Positions 8,650-18,407 of a stretch of DNA of 64,000 nt are shown one piece after another. The stretch is from the NCBI GenBank assembly GCA_046049675.1, contig JBJORA010000118.1:10048-74047 (forward strand), read 5' to 3'. Position numbers and translations under genes: made by a program. Each line of letters begins with the position of its first letter. Position 1 is the stretch's first letter. This DNA is from CAIXQW01 sp046049675 (GTDB lineage Bacteria > Bacteroidota > Bacteroidia > Chitinophagales > Chitinophagaceae). The notes beneath the pieces were generated by a model, which saw only the letters and a list, made by a program, of their open reading frames with translations, had not been told where the DNA came from and did no database searches.

Positions 8650-11451
8650 ATGAAAAATAAAATTCTATGCTACTTTGTTCTGCTGTGCTTTGCAAGTACA
8701 AGCATGTTCGCACAAAATTGTACGGTAAATGCAGGTATAGACCAATCCTATTGCCTTAACACCAATACAAGTAGCAGCATAAACGCCGTAGTTGAATTGT
8801 ACAATATTGCGTTGCAAGGCAATAGCGCAGGTAATATTGATAGTCCAGCTAATAGATTATGGGAATTAGTATCTGCGCCTGTGGGTGCCAGTCTTACAAT
8901 TGACAGCCCAAGCGCCAATACAACATTTATTAAAGCGCGCTACGCAGATTTGCCTCCTGGCGTTTATACTTTTAGACTTGGTATAGATTGCCAAACGGGT
9001 GGTCGCACTTTCGATTCTGTGCAGATTACAATTCTTAACGTCGCCGATTTCTATCTTATGGCAGATAAGCTCTTTAGCGACATGTGCGCCAATGCGCCAG
9101 ACACTATAAATTTTGTAGGTCGTCCTTTACGTGCTGGAGAAGTGCTTTACTTGTTTGCACAAGACATGACACTAACGACTAGTAATGCCAACACAGCATT
9201 TAATACAAACTTTTTTGGTCCAACAGTCGACTCCGTACGTTTTAGTTGCATCTACAACAACACTAATTGTACTACAAATGATGGTCCATATGTCAGGTAT
9301 AATATTAGCAATGGCACATGTATCAAAAATGGCGCTAATCCTATAGTAGATAGCCTTCAAAACACCATGGGTAACTTAAAGCCATTCTTAACTAAACTTG
9401 GTACAAAAAAAATAGATACGTTGCCAGAGTGCTTTAATCCTCAGAGTACACCACTAGTGCCGTATGAGAATCTTTGTATAGTTGGAGGATTAGCAGGCTT
9501 TTACGAATACCTCAACACAAGCGGTGGCGGCATAGTAATAAATACACTTGAAGGTTCTGGCACGCTCAATGTGGGTTCTGTTGGTGCAGGTGGCCTCGCT
9601 TACAACGTTACTAATAATTGGGATACAGTGACGCAAAACACGATGAACAGATTTGAAGTAATTTATAATACCAATGGTTGCTTCCCGACATTTAAAGATA
9701 CGATTTCGCTTTACTTTCAAACTACCATTCCAAAAGTTCAGACCTTTAGCTTTTACAGCGGTCCAAGTAATTCAATCGTACGTGCGTGCATGCAAGGCGC
9801 TAGTACCTTAAGCAGCTATGCTATACCTTTGGTAAGTAGCGGCACTATTCCAACCAATTACCAACTATCAACAATACTTGTCAATCAACCTTCTGCAGCA
9901 AGCGCAAGCCTCGTCAATGGCAGCAGAACGGATTCGCTAGTGCTAGTTGGTAATCTTACAGCAGGTCAATACCTGTTTGAAACCATTATTGAAGATACTT
10001 CTACGGAGTGCAGCATACCCCATAATTTTGTTTTAGAATTAGTAGAAAGCTATAATATGCCAATACTGCGTGATACTACTGTATGTCTTTCTAGTGTTAG
10101 TGGAGGTTTAAGCATAACCTATCCAGTGGGCACTTTTGGCACACAACAATTTTTAGCGGAGAGAATCGGTTTGCCGGGTGCAAACATCACTATCTCAGAT
10201 AACCAGATTTCGTTGCCAGTTAATGGCACGACTAGTGTGGGCACATACGATGTGCGCGTGTATCCTAATACAGCCAACCCAAATGCTTGTACAAATAATG
10301 CCTCAGATACTTTTCGCGTTACTGTATTATCTGCTGGCCATCCTTCTAATGCGGGTACCGATCAAAAATTACCTTGCAATAATAGTACGACAAGTCTGGC
10401 CGGTAGCGACCCTGCAAGCAGCCAAGGCACCGCTGGCTTTTGGAAATTTTTGCCTAGTATTTCCAGCAATGCAGGTGCGCCAATTGTGATACAAGATAGT
10501 GCCAATAGGACAAGCGCTGTTAGCGGTTTCTTAGATCAAAGCACTTATTACTTTAGTTGGAATGTAACGGACGGCAATACTGGAGAATATTGCAATTTAC
10601 TGCCAGATACAGTTCAAATAATTTATGCTGGCACTGCGCCTGGCCTAGCTCAGGCAGCGCAACCAAATTATAACGGATGCCTCCAAAATAATGGCAAAGA
10701 CACCTTGCGCAGCACAGCCATAGTACCTACGTTTGATGTACAGTGGAATAATATTGGCCTCGCTGCTGGTATTACAAGCCCTAATAACACGAATACAGAA
10801 GTCACTGGTTTACTTGTTGGTAACACCTATTCGTTCCAACTTGTAGTGAGTAATACTTGTGGTATTTATATCGACACTGTTACGCTTGCTTACAATAGTT
10901 TTTGCTTCCCTTTAATGAGCGAGTTACAAAACTTTAGTGGCCAAGCATTGCCGACATATGACGAGTTGCAGTGGCAAGTTGGCAGCGAAGAAAATATTGC
11001 CAATTACGCGCTTCAACTGAGCAGCGACAATACGAATTTCGTTACGATCCAAAATATCCAAGCTAAGAACGAGGCAGTAACAATAAAGCAATACCGCACC
11101 ACAAATACCAGCTTATTAAGCGCAGTAAACTACTACCGCCTCGGTCTTATAGACCACATAGGGCAAACGCATTATAGCGCAAGCATTATGCTTATGCATC
11201 CTGAGTTGAGTGGCAATAGAATTAATGTGCATCCATCGCCGGCAAGTACGTCGGTACTAGTATTTGTACAAACGGAAGGAATAAGTAGCTCAAATTTGCA
11301 ATTAATTGATATGGCTGGCCGAGTACACTTTGATAAAAGTATTACAACAAAACCAGAAGGAGAAAGCTTTATAATTCCTGTACAGCACTTACCTCGTGGC
11401 TTGTATACTGTAAAGTACGGTCAGCAGTTTGCGAAGATATCTTTACAATAA
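8650..11451 (+). CDS. Large secreted protein with Ig/PKD-like modules and T9SS type A sorting domain
   Basis: A 933-residue exported protein: signal peptide MKNKILCYFVLLCFASTSMFAQ, then beta-rich modules. Two of these open with the Bacteroidota surface-protein motif NAGxDQ followed by a cysteine (NAGIDQSYC near residue 27, NAGTDQKLPC near 565). A fibronectin-like stretch (LQWQVGSEENIANYALQLS) precedes the sorting signal, as is common in T9SS cargo. The last 80 residues (HPSPAS, LQLIDMAGRVHF, LPRGLYTVKYG) form a type A signal. The protein has no catalytic motif I recognise, so it is most likely structural or adhesive. It has its own upstream region, with a near-consensus promoter element (TAATTTTTG at 8564-8572). 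It ends close to a convergent gene. Confidence 0.85.
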   Translation: MKNKILCYFVLLCFASTSMFAQNCTVNAGIDQSYCLNTNTSSSINAVVELYNIALQGNSAGNIDSPANRLWELVSAPVGASLTIDSPSANTTFIKARYADLPPGVYTFRLGIDCQTGGRTFDSVQITILNVADFYLMADKLFSDMCANAPDTINFVGRPLRAGEVLYLFAQDMTLTTSNANTAFNTNFFGPTVDSVRFSCIYNNTNCTTNDGPYVRYNISNGTCIKNGANPIVDSLQNTMGNLKPFLTKLGTKKIDTLPECFNPQSTPLVPYENLCIVGGLAGFYEYLNTSGGGIVINTLEGSGTLNVGSVGAGGLAYNVTNNWDTVTQNTMNRFEVIYNTNGCFPTFKDTISLYFQTTIPKVQTFSFYSGPSNSIVRACMQGASTLSSYAIPLVSSGTIPTNYQLSTILVNQPSAASASLVNGSRTDSLVLVGNLTAGQYLFETIIEDTSTECSIPHNFVLELVESYNMPILRDTTVCLSSVSGGLSITYPVGTFGTQQFLAERIGLPGANITISDNQISLPVNGTTSVGTYDVRVYPNTANPNACTNNASDTFRVTVLSAGHPSNAGTDQKLPCNNSTTSLAGSDPASSQGTAGFWKFLPSISSNAGAPIVIQDSANRTSAVSGFLDQSTYYFSWNVTDGNTGEYCNLLPDTVQIIYAGTAPGLAQAAQPNYNGCLQNNGKDTLRSTAIVPTFDVQWNNIGLAAGITSPNNTNTEVTGLLVGNTYSFQLVVSNTCGIYIDTVTLAYNSFCFPLMSELQNFSGQALPTYDELQWQVGSEENIANYALQLSSDNTNFVTIQNIQAKNEAVTIKQYRTTNTSLLSAVNYYRLGLIDHIGQTHYSASIMLMHPELSGNRINVHPSPASTSVLVFVQTEGISSSNLQLIDMAGRVHFDKSITTKPEGESFIIPVQHLPRGLYTVKYGQQFAKISLQ

Positions 11452-11453
11452 AG

Positions 11454-11477
11454 TAGCAATAGCCTTAATTCTTGCTA
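11454..11477. terminator. Weak hairpin between convergent genes
   Basis: TAGCAA at 11454-11459 pairs with TTGCTA at 11472-11477 in the gap between two convergent coding regions. The stem is only six base pairs and overlaps a stop codon. It is the only candidate terminator visible here. Confidence 0.3.
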
Positions 11478-12062
11478 GTACTTCTGCCAAGTAGCAATGC
11501 TATCCATGAACCTTGCCTTAGTTATTTCTTCCGTGTGATAGGCACTATCTACCATCTTGTGCCCAAGTGGTACTTTGCCGATTTTGTAACGCGCGCTACT
11601 ATTGCTGTAATTGTACGAAAGCCTAAGCATTGTGCTGTCGTGTATGTAAGTATCTTCTTCAAAAGAAAGAACCTTGTCATCTAGCATCACATATTTACCT
11701 TGAAAGTATCCAGCAGCTTGTTTACGTGGCAGCAGCGTCATTGTATGATGCTTTAATTTGCTACCAAAATAAGATCGCGACGAAGAGAAAACTTCTGGTA
11801 TCACAAGCTTTGTACTGTCAACCGTAACAAGACCAACTTCTTCGCGTACTTTATTATTGGCAGTGAGATATTTGTATGTTTCATAATTGTAGTTCCAGTA
11901 AAAATTGCCACACATTTTACACAAAAAAATACCAACTAAAATTGCAGGTAAATTCACAAAGTCTTTGCGCTGTGCCCTGCCGTCTTTGATATCTTTGCGA
12001 TATACAAGAAATATAACATAGATAAATACTAGAATAAGTAATAGAAAGGTAAGTGTTTCCAA
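11475..12062 (-). CDS. Small membrane-anchored protein of unknown function
   Basis: A 195-residue protein that I do not recognise. The N-terminus has two hydrophobic segments (about residues 4-20 and 39-50) separated by a charged loop (YRKDIKDGRAQRKDF). The rest is polar and beta-rich and could face the periplasm. No ATG is available: the frame is closed by a stop shortly upstream, so TTG at 12062 is the only reasonable start before Met50. It lies 39 bases downstream of the papain-like protease gene on the same strand and may be cotranscribed with it. Confidence 0.6.
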   Translation of the reverse strand: METLTFLLLILVFIYVIFLVYRKDIKDGRAQRKDFVNLPAILVGIFLCKMCGNFYWNYNYETYKYLTANNKVREEVGLVTVDSTKLVIPEVFSSSRSYFGSKLKHHTMTLLPRKQAAGYFQGKYVMLDDKVLSFEEDTYIHDSTMLRLSYNYSNSSARYKIGKVPLGHKMVDSAYHTEEITKARFMDSIATWQKY

Positions 12063-12101
12063 GATAAATGATGCTAGTATAAAAAATCTAAAAGTTGCAG
12101 A

Positions 12102-13676
12102 CTACTTCGTTACCTCTACAACACATGCCACGGCCTTATTATCTGCAGGTGCTTGTGTCGTAAATTGCATCGTTTGTCCATCGCTTTGATACTGCACATT
12201 GCTAATGGCCATGCCGCCCAATGCAGCTCTTACTTTAGCGTCAAAACTACCAGCGGCAGTATTGATTTTTTTATTGAGTGCATTGTAATCAATGGGCTGT
12301 TTGGTTACCACAATCGCCATACGATCGCGTGTGCCAACATTATCAACTTGTAGGCTATGATCTTTTGGAAACAAGCGAACGCCAGTAATGCCACAAAACG
12401 GACTGTGCTTGCTTGTATAAGGAAACAACACATATGACGTACCATTGGTTTCTTCGCCAAAAATGTACGTATAACACTCAATATCGTTCTTTACATACAT
12501 CTTAAACTTAGTACCTTTTGCCACTTTAGTTGTTGTTTCAAATACGCCATTGCTTTTGCTTTGTAGGGGAATTAATTGCTTACCGTCTACCGCCATACCA
12601 ATAGCACACTTAAATTGCCTATTCAAGGCTGCGCCAGATTTTTGCAAAGGATACAAACCAAAAGCTTCTTTATTAAATCTTACAAAGTCTGCATAGCGCA
12701 CCCAGCCAATACCGTTTTCGCCCCACTCTGGCCCCCAACTATTCATGATTTGAAATGCACCGCCAGCCAATTGATCGTCGTAGCCAATGACACACATAGC
12801 ATGCCCGCCCATTGTATTGCCATTTGGATCATCGCTACGCAATGGTTTCCAAATTTTTTCGCCCATCATATTGTTCATAAAGCTGCGAGGCACCATCATA
12901 CCAATAATAACTGGTCCACCTTGTGCTAAGTACTGCTTCATGGCATTGATGTCCGTTGTTTGATCGGCATCGCTCAATGTTAAGCGCTGAAACCCACGGA
13001 TTCGAAACTGACTAGCCAAATCATGCGCTTGCGAATTTGGTTGATTCTCGCAAGTACGTGCATCGTACGGAAACAAACTCAAAGGCACACTGCCACGATA
13101 CAACATTGTTTTCATAGCATCTGGCAAAAGGCTACCTTGACAATTAGGCAAGTGAATTTGATTGTATAAATAAGCAGGACTAAACGCTATCTTATTAGGA
13201 TCTGCGCCAGCTGCACTGCTTTCCATTATGGTACGAGCGGCATAAGCAGCACTCCACGCTACACAACTACCCTGCTCGCCTTGATTAAGACGGCGCGGCG
13301 CCCATTTTTCTAAACTAGCACGCTCTGGCAATGCTGCATTAGCAACACTTGCATTAGTAAGCGCTTCAAAAACTTCTGTACTGTCGTACTTTTTTGGATC
13401 AAAGTTGGCGCCAGTCGTACGCTGCGGTTCGCCAGCTAGGCTGCCACCATCGAGCATAGGTTTTACAATAAAAAAGTACGCAGCTGCAAGCGCAGCTACC
13501 AATAGCAATAATTTTGGACGCTTAAATAGCCAACCAATCACTGGCAAAAGCACTAACGCGCCACCAAAGCCACCACCAGAACTTTGCTCGTTGTCGTTAC
13601 GACGATAATCGTCCTGCCGAGGGTCGTATTCTGGCTCCTGATTTCTAGGATCGTCGGGCGTCATTCGTATTGGCAT
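12102..13676 (-). CDS. Membrane-anchored C1-family (papain-like) peptidase with C-terminal DUF4384-like domain
   Basis: 524 residues. The charged, proline-rich N-terminus (1-40) precedes a hydrophobic anchor (about 55-72). The catalytic domain carries Cys138 in QGSCVAWS, His292 in GGHAMCVIGYDD and Asn312 in MNSWG, the full papain triad. After about residue 365 comes a beta domain resembling DUF4384 (KMYVKNDIECYTYIFGEE, then LFPYTSKHSPFCG, then DNVGTRDRMAIVVT), a module otherwise found attached to kinases and caspases. The enzyme is probably an envelope protease held at the inner membrane, with its substrate unknown. It could be cotranscribed with the small membrane protein downstream. The start ATG is the first in the frame, and the annotated length fits the domain layout. 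Confidence 0.85.
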   Translation of the reverse strand: MPIRMTPDDPRNQEPEYDPRQDDYRRNDNEQSSGGGFGGALVLLPVIGWLFKRPKLLLLVAALAAAYFFIVKPMLDGGSLAGEPQRTTGANFDPKKYDSTEVFEALTNASVANAALPERASLEKWAPRRLNQGEQGSCVAWSAAYAARTIMESSAAGADPNKIAFSPAYLYNQIHLPNCQGSLLPDAMKTMLYRGSVPLSLFPYDARTCENQPNSQAHDLASQFRIRGFQRLTLSDADQTTDINAMKQYLAQGGPVIIGMMVPRSFMNNMMGEKIWKPLRSDDPNGNTMGGHAMCVIGYDDQLAGGAFQIMNSWGPEWGENGIGWVRYADFVRFNKEAFGLYPLQKSGAALNRQFKCAIGMAVDGKQLIPLQSKSNGVFETTTKVAKGTKFKMYVKNDIECYTYIFGEETNGTSYVLFPYTSKHSPFCGITGVRLFPKDHSLQVDNVGTRDRMAIVVTKQPIDYNALNKKINTAAGSFDAKVRAALGGMAISNVQYQSDGQTMQFTTQAPADNKAVACVVEVTK

Positions 13677-13759
13677 ATGTGGTGCTGTATTTTTTTAGAA
13701 TGGAAAATTAATAAGAAAAACTGAGTTTATCCTTGAAGCTTTTAATCGCAATACGATAT

Positions 13760-15247
13760 TTATAGCTCTTTGCGCAAACGTGCCACTGGAATATCTAATT
13801 GCTCGCGATATTTAGCGATGGTGCGACGTGCAATATTGTAGCCCTTTTTCTGTAGCTCGTCGGCTAAATCCTCATCGGTAATAGGATTGCGCTTATCTTC
13901 CGCCTCTATAATTTCTTTAAGTGTATTCTTCACCTCGCGCGTGCTTACTTCTTCGCCGCCTTCTGTGCTAAGCCCTTCGCTAAAGAAAAATTTAAGGCTA
14001 TAAGTACCATACTCCGTTTGTACATACTTGCTGCTAACTACTCGGCTAATCGTACTTATATCTAGACCAGTGCGTTGTGCAATGTCTTTAAGTATCATTG
14101 GACGCAAATTACTCTCATCACCAGTCAAGAAAAATTCTTCTTGATACTTCATAATCGTATCCATAGTAAGCAGCAAGGTATTTTGCCTTTGCTTGATAGC
14201 ATCGATAAACCACTTGGCGCCATCTAGCTTTTGCTTAATAAAGGATATGGCATCTTTTTGCTTTGGGTCTTTTTTCTTTTCGTAGTCGCGCAACATATCG
14301 CGATAGTTAGAACTTAAGCGCAACTCTGGCGCATTCCTTGCATTGAGTGTTAGTTCTAACTTGCCATTACTATTATAAATAAAGTAGTCTGGCAGAATAT
14401 AATTGTTATTGCTATTGCTTTCAAAAGTGCCGCCTGGTTTAGGGTCTAGGCTAGTAATGATGCCAATAATTTCTTTGAACTGTACATCGTCTACATTCAA
14501 ACTTTTTTGAATACGCGCATAGTGCTTCTTAGAAATTTCTTCAAAGTATTTTTGAACAACGCGTGTTGCTAAAGCAATATTTGGTGTTTGCTCTTTGCGG
14601 CCAAGCTGCAGCAACAAACATTCTTGTAGGTTACGCGCACCGATGCCTGCAGGCTCAAACTGATGGATGAGCGTGATGAGGTGCTTTACTTCTTCCTCGC
14701 TTGTAATAATATTTTGTCTAAAACCAAGGTCGTCTACAATAGCATTTACCTCGCGGCGCAAATAGCCATCATCGTCTATGCTGCCAATAATATGCTCTGC
14801 AATGGCGTACTGATGTTGGTTAAGGTCTAGCATGTTCAATTGATTGAACAATTCCTCAACAAAAGAAGTTTCTACACGTACAATATTTCTATTGCTTGGT
14901 TCTTCGTCGTCGCCATAACCATCATCGCGAAAATTATAGTCTGCGTCATGGTCGTCGCCATCTTTGATATATTCACTAATATCTATATTCTCAAACTCGT
15001 CACTGCTTGTTTTGTCGTCGCTATACTCGTCTGCACCGTCATCGGCAGCAGCAGCGTCTTCGCCATAAATATCTTTATCGAAATCGTCCGCTTCCTCGCC
15101 GCCAACTTCCAAGGCAGGATTTTCCTCTACTTCCTCCTTGATGCGCTCTTCTAGCTGCGCGGTAGGCACTTGTATCAACTTCAGCAGCTGTATTTGCTGA
15201 GGGCTGAGTTTTAGTAATAGTTTTTGTTGCTGCGATAAACGTTGCAT
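13760..15247 (-). CDS. rpoN: RNA polymerase sigma-54 factor
   Basis: 495 residues from the ATG at 15247, which gives the normal N-terminus (MQRLSQQQKLLLKLSPQQIQ, region I that contacts activators). The upstream TTG at 15301 would add an atypical leader. A strongly acidic region II covers about residues 50-125. The core-binding domain follows, and the DNA-binding domain ends with the RpoN box ARRTIAKYRE at 473-482, which recognises the -24 element. The protein directs transcription from -24/-12 promoters with AAA+ activators; none of those activators is in this window. A perfect TAnnTTTG element at 15256-15263 with TTG 18 bases further upstream fits a housekeeping promoter with a very short leader. 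Confidence 0.96.
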   Translation of the reverse strand: MQRLSQQQKLLLKLSPQQIQLLKLIQVPTAQLEERIKEEVEENPALEVGGEEADDFDKDIYGEDAAAADDGADEYSDDKTSSDEFENIDISEYIKDGDDHDADYNFRDDGYGDDEEPSNRNIVRVETSFVEELFNQLNMLDLNQHQYAIAEHIIGSIDDDGYLRREVNAIVDDLGFRQNIITSEEEVKHLITLIHQFEPAGIGARNLQECLLLQLGRKEQTPNIALATRVVQKYFEEISKKHYARIQKSLNVDDVQFKEIIGIITSLDPKPGGTFESNSNNNYILPDYFIYNSNGKLELTLNARNAPELRLSSNYRDMLRDYEKKKDPKQKDAISFIKQKLDGAKWFIDAIKQRQNTLLLTMDTIMKYQEEFFLTGDESNLRPMILKDIAQRTGLDISTISRVVSSKYVQTEYGTYSLKFFFSEGLSTEGGEEVSTREVKNTLKEIIEAEDKRNPITDEDLADELQKKGYNIARRTIAKYREQLDIPVARLRKEL

Positions 15248-15255
15248 GTGCAAGG

Positions 15256-15263
15256 CAAATGTA
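15256..15263 (-). promoter_or_regulatory. Predicted -7 element (TACATTTG) for rpoN
   Basis: A perfect TAnnTTTG match eight bases before the ATG, with TTG (minus strand, 15282-15284) 18 bases further upstream as a possible -33 element. It supports the start at 15247. Confidence 0.55.
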
Positions 15264-15389
15264 GAAAATTTGAGGCGTAAACAATAATGTGCAGATATCA
15301 ATTATTGATGAACTAAATATTTAGAAAAATTAATGCCTATTTACCTGAGCTAAACGGCTATTCTTGCCTAAAAATAGACCTCATTGCCC

Positions 15390-15397
15390 TACCTTTG
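15390..15397 (+). promoter_or_regulatory. Predicted -7 element (TACCTTTG) for asnS
   Basis: A perfect TAnnTTTG match. It leaves a leader of roughly 15-20 bases that contains AAGGA seven bases before the ATG at 15420, one of few clear Shine-Dalgarno sites in the window. Confidence 0.55.
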
Positions 15398-15419
15398 CCG
15401 ACCCAAAAAGGAAATGAGT

Positions 15420-16847
15420 ATGAAAAACATAAAGCAAGTGCTCAATAGCAGCGAATACGATTATACCTACACCGCAAAAGGTTGGATACGTAGCTTTCGT
15501 AATAATACTTTTATTGCTGTAAACGATGGTAGCACAAATGCCAATTTACAGGTTGTGATAGATTTTAATACCATGGACGAGGCACTTCTAAAGCGCATTA
15601 CCACTGGTGCAGCCATTATTGCAACTGGCACTGTTAAGCAAAGTCTTGGCAAGGGACAAACTGTAGAGCTTATTGCAGACAAGGTAGAGATTGTTGGCGA
15701 CTGCGATGCAGAAGCATATCCATTGCAATTAAAGAATCGACCAAGCTTGGACTATTTGCGCGAAATAGCACACTTACGTTTTCGCACGAATACTTTTGGT
15801 GCTGTTTTTCGCTTACGCAATGCACTAGCATTTGGCATACACAAGTTTTTTCAAGAAAGAAATTTTATCTACATGCATTCGCCAATAATTACTGCAAGTG
15901 ATGCGGAAGGCGCAGGCGAAATGTTTAGAGTAACCACTTTAGACCTCAATAAACTTCCTCGCACAGACGATGGCAATATAGACTTTAAGCAAGATTTTTT
16001 TGAGCGCAGCAGTAATCTGACTGTAAGCGGTCAATTGGAGGCAGAGCTAGCTGCAATGGCATTTAGCAATGTGTATACTTTTGGTCCAACATTTCGTGCA
16101 GAGAATAGCAATACAACGCGCCACCTTGCTGAGTTTTGGATGATAGAGCCAGAAATTGCATTTGCTGATATTAATGACGATATGAACTTAGCCGAAGACA
16201 TGCTTAAGTATGTTATTCGCTATGCCATGGAGCAACATGCCGACGATATTGAGTCTTTAACGCAGCGCCTGCTCGAAGAAGAAAAACAAAAGCCACAAAA
16301 CGACCGCAGCGAGCTTAACCTCAAGGAAAAATTAGACTTTGTGGTCAATAATAATTTTGAGCGTATAACGTACACTGATGCCATTGACATCTTGTTGGAT
16401 AGCAAGCCTTATAAGAAAAAGCAATTCCAGTTTGACGTACAATGGGGCATAGACTTGCAAAGCGAGCATGAGCGCTACCTGGTAGAAAAGCACTTTAAGA
16501 AGCCAGTTATTGTAATCAACTATCCAAAAGACATCAAAGCATTTTATATGCGTCAAAATGATGATGGCAAAACGGTAGCAGCGATGGATATTCTAGCACC
16601 TGGCATTGGTGAAATTGTAGGCGGTAGTCAGCGTGAGGAGCGTTTAGATAAGCTAACGCAGCGCATGCAAGAAATGCATATCCCAGAAAAGGAATTATTT
16701 TGGTACTTGGATACGCGTCGCTTTGGTACCAATCCGCATGCAGGTTTTGGCTTAGGCTTTGAAAGGCTTGTGCAATTTGTGACAGGCATGGGCAATATCC
16801 GCGATGTAGTGCCGTTTCCGCGCACACCTGGCAACTGCGAGTTTTAG
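15420..16847 (+). CDS. asnS: Asparaginyl-tRNA synthetase
   Basis: 475 residues. It charges tRNA-Asn with asparagine. The N-terminal OB-fold (YTAKGWIRSFRNNTFIAVNDGS) binds the anticodon. The class II catalytic core has motif 2 (FRAENSNTTRHLAEFWMIEPE) and motif 3 (GFGLGFERLVQFVTGMGNIRDVVPFPR). The insertion around residues 270-330 is typical of bacterial AsnRS. Two ATGs lie two codons apart (15414 and 15420). I prefer 15420 because AAGGA stands seven bases before it. The direct pathway to Asn-tRNA is therefore present, and an indirect amidotransferase route need not be invoked. Confidence 0.95.
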   Translation: MKNIKQVLNSSEYDYTYTAKGWIRSFRNNTFIAVNDGSTNANLQVVIDFNTMDEALLKRITTGAAIIATGTVKQSLGKGQTVELIADKVEIVGDCDAEAYPLQLKNRPSLDYLREIAHLRFRTNTFGAVFRLRNALAFGIHKFFQERNFIYMHSPIITASDAEGAGEMFRVTTLDLNKLPRTDDGNIDFKQDFFERSSNLTVSGQLEAELAAMAFSNVYTFGPTFRAENSNTTRHLAEFWMIEPEIAFADINDDMNLAEDMLKYVIRYAMEQHADDIESLTQRLLEEEKQKPQNDRSELNLKEKLDFVVNNNFERITYTDAIDILLDSKPYKKKQFQFDVQWGIDLQSEHERYLVEKHFKKPVIVINYPKDIKAFYMRQNDDGKTVAAMDILAPGIGEIVGGSQREERLDKLTQRMQEMHIPEKELFWYLDTRRFGTNPHAGFGLGFERLVQFVTGMGNIRDVVPFPRTPGNCEF

Positions 16848-16954
16848 CAAGTTCCAATAACACATCTTTCTTGTGAAATGTCAAGCAGAAATAATATTAA
16901 AACTGCTTGCCTAAAATTTATGCAGGCGCAATTTTTTGTGCGACCTTTGCTATA

Positions 16955-18298
16955 ATGGCATCTACAATTATCAAGCAAGCACAGGTCGTTAATGAGGGCA
17001 AAACTGTAGTACAAGATGTGCTTATCAAAAATCAACGTATTGAAAAAATCGCATCAAGTGTTGACGTGCCTTATGCAGTGCAAGAAATTGATGGTGGCGG
17101 TAAGATATTAATGCCAGGCGTTATTGACGATCAAGTGCATTTTAGAGAGCCAGGTTTAACCCATAAGGCCAATATCAATACAGAAAGCACTGCCGCAGTT
17201 GCTGGCGGTACAACCACCTTTATGGAAATGCCCAATACAGTGCCAAACGCATTGACGTTTGAACTTTTGGAAGATAAATACGCAATCGCAGCGGCAACAA
17301 GCCCTGCCAACTATAGTTTTTTTATGGGTGTGGGCAACGACAATGCCGATGAAGCTCTTAAAATAAATGCACGAAAGCAAGATGTTTGCGGCCTAAAAAT
17401 TTTTATGGGTAGCAGCACAGGCAATATGCTTGTTGATAATTATCTAACGCTAAACAGAATCTTTAGTAATAGCGAAGTACTAATTGCAACGCATTGCGAA
17501 CGCGAAGAAATTGTAAAAGCTAATCAAGCACTTGCTATTAATACTTATGGCGAAAACATGGAAGCGCATATGCATCCTATCATTCGCAATGTAGAAGCTT
17601 GCTATGAAAGCAGCTATAGCGCAGTGCAGCTAGCCAATCAAACTGGTGCACGTTTGCATGTACTGCATATCACCACTGCAAAAGAGTTACAACTATTTGG
17701 CAATATGATGCCACTTGCAGAAAAGCGCATTACCAGCGAAGTTTGTGTTCATCATTTACATTTTACGGCCGATGACTATGCAGCTTTAGGCAATCAAATA
17801 AAATGTAATCCAGCTATTAAATCAGGCGACAATAAAGCAGCGCTTTGGCAAGGATTGCTCGATAATCGTTTGGACATTATCGCTACCGACCATGCGCCTC
17901 ATACTTGGGAAGAAAAGCAAGCGCCATATCTGCAAGCACCTGCAGGAGTACCACTTGTGCAACATAGTTTACAGTTGATGTTCGATTACGTAAAAGCGGG
18001 TAAGCTTAGTGTAGAAAAACTAGTTGAGAAAATGTGTCATGCACCGGCAATTTGTTTTCAAGTGGCAGAACGTGGTTATATACGCGAAGGCTATTTTGCA
18101 GACGTGGTTTTGGTGGATACAGAAAAGGCTTATACAGTAACTAAGCAAAACTTATTGCACAAATGTGCATGGAGTCCGTTTGAAGGCCATACGTTTGGTG
18201 CTAGCATTGCTGCTACATTTGTAAATGGCGAAATGATGTGGAATGGTACAGAAGTGCGGCAAGATATACGAGGAATGCGGTTAAAGTTTGACCGCTAG
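16955..18298 (+). CDS. pyrC: Dihydroorotase
   Basis: 447 residues. It catalyses the third step of pyrimidine synthesis, ring closure of carbamoyl-aspartate to dihydroorotate. Visible amidohydrolase features are IDDQVHFREPG (residues about 57-67), the lysine of GLKIFMGSSTGNML (probable carboxylated metal bridge), histidines in IATHCE and LHVLHIT, and the catalytic aspartate in IATDHAPHT. The usual HxH metal pair reads QVH here (Gln60, His62). I remember the same DDQVHFREPGLTHK form from other Bacteroidota, so this looks like a lineage feature and not a dead enzyme. The ATG at 16955 is chosen; further upstream codons give a non-homologous leader. GACCTTTG (16942-16949), one base off the -7 consensus, ends five bases before it. 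Confidence 0.93.
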   Translation: MASTIIKQAQVVNEGKTVVQDVLIKNQRIEKIASSVDVPYAVQEIDGGGKILMPGVIDDQVHFREPGLTHKANINTESTAAVAGGTTTFMEMPNTVPNALTFELLEDKYAIAAATSPANYSFFMGVGNDNADEALKINARKQDVCGLKIFMGSSTGNMLVDNYLTLNRIFSNSEVLIATHCEREEIVKANQALAINTYGENMEAHMHPIIRNVEACYESSYSAVQLANQTGARLHVLHITTAKELQLFGNMMPLAEKRITSEVCVHHLHFTADDYAALGNQIKCNPAIKSGDNKAALWQGLLDNRLDIIATDHAPHTWEEKQAPYLQAPAGVPLVQHSLQLMFDYVKAGKLSVEKLVEKMCHAPAICFQVAERGYIREGYFADVVLVDTEKAYTVTKQNLLHKCAWSPFEGHTFGASIAATFVNGEMMWNGTEVRQDIRGMRLKFDR

Positions 18299-18407
18299 GT
18301 TTTGCCTGATGTTTAGCGCCAGTAATGGCCGCAAATTTCTGTGCTGTTAACGTCTCTTTATATTGCATAAACGCCACACAACGGGCTTGCTGCTGTATTT
18401 TTACACG

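Noticed and set aside
13760..15247. Sigma-54 promoters (GG-N10-GC) controlling genes in this window
   Set aside because: I looked at the intergenic regions by eye and found no convincing -24/-12 pair in front of any gene, and no AAA+ activator is encoded here.
17123..17152. Loss of the first metal-binding histidine in dihydroorotase (QVH instead of HVH)
   Set aside because: I remember the same DDQVHFREPGLTHK form in other Bacteroidota dihydroorotases, so it is a lineage feature and not a broken enzyme.
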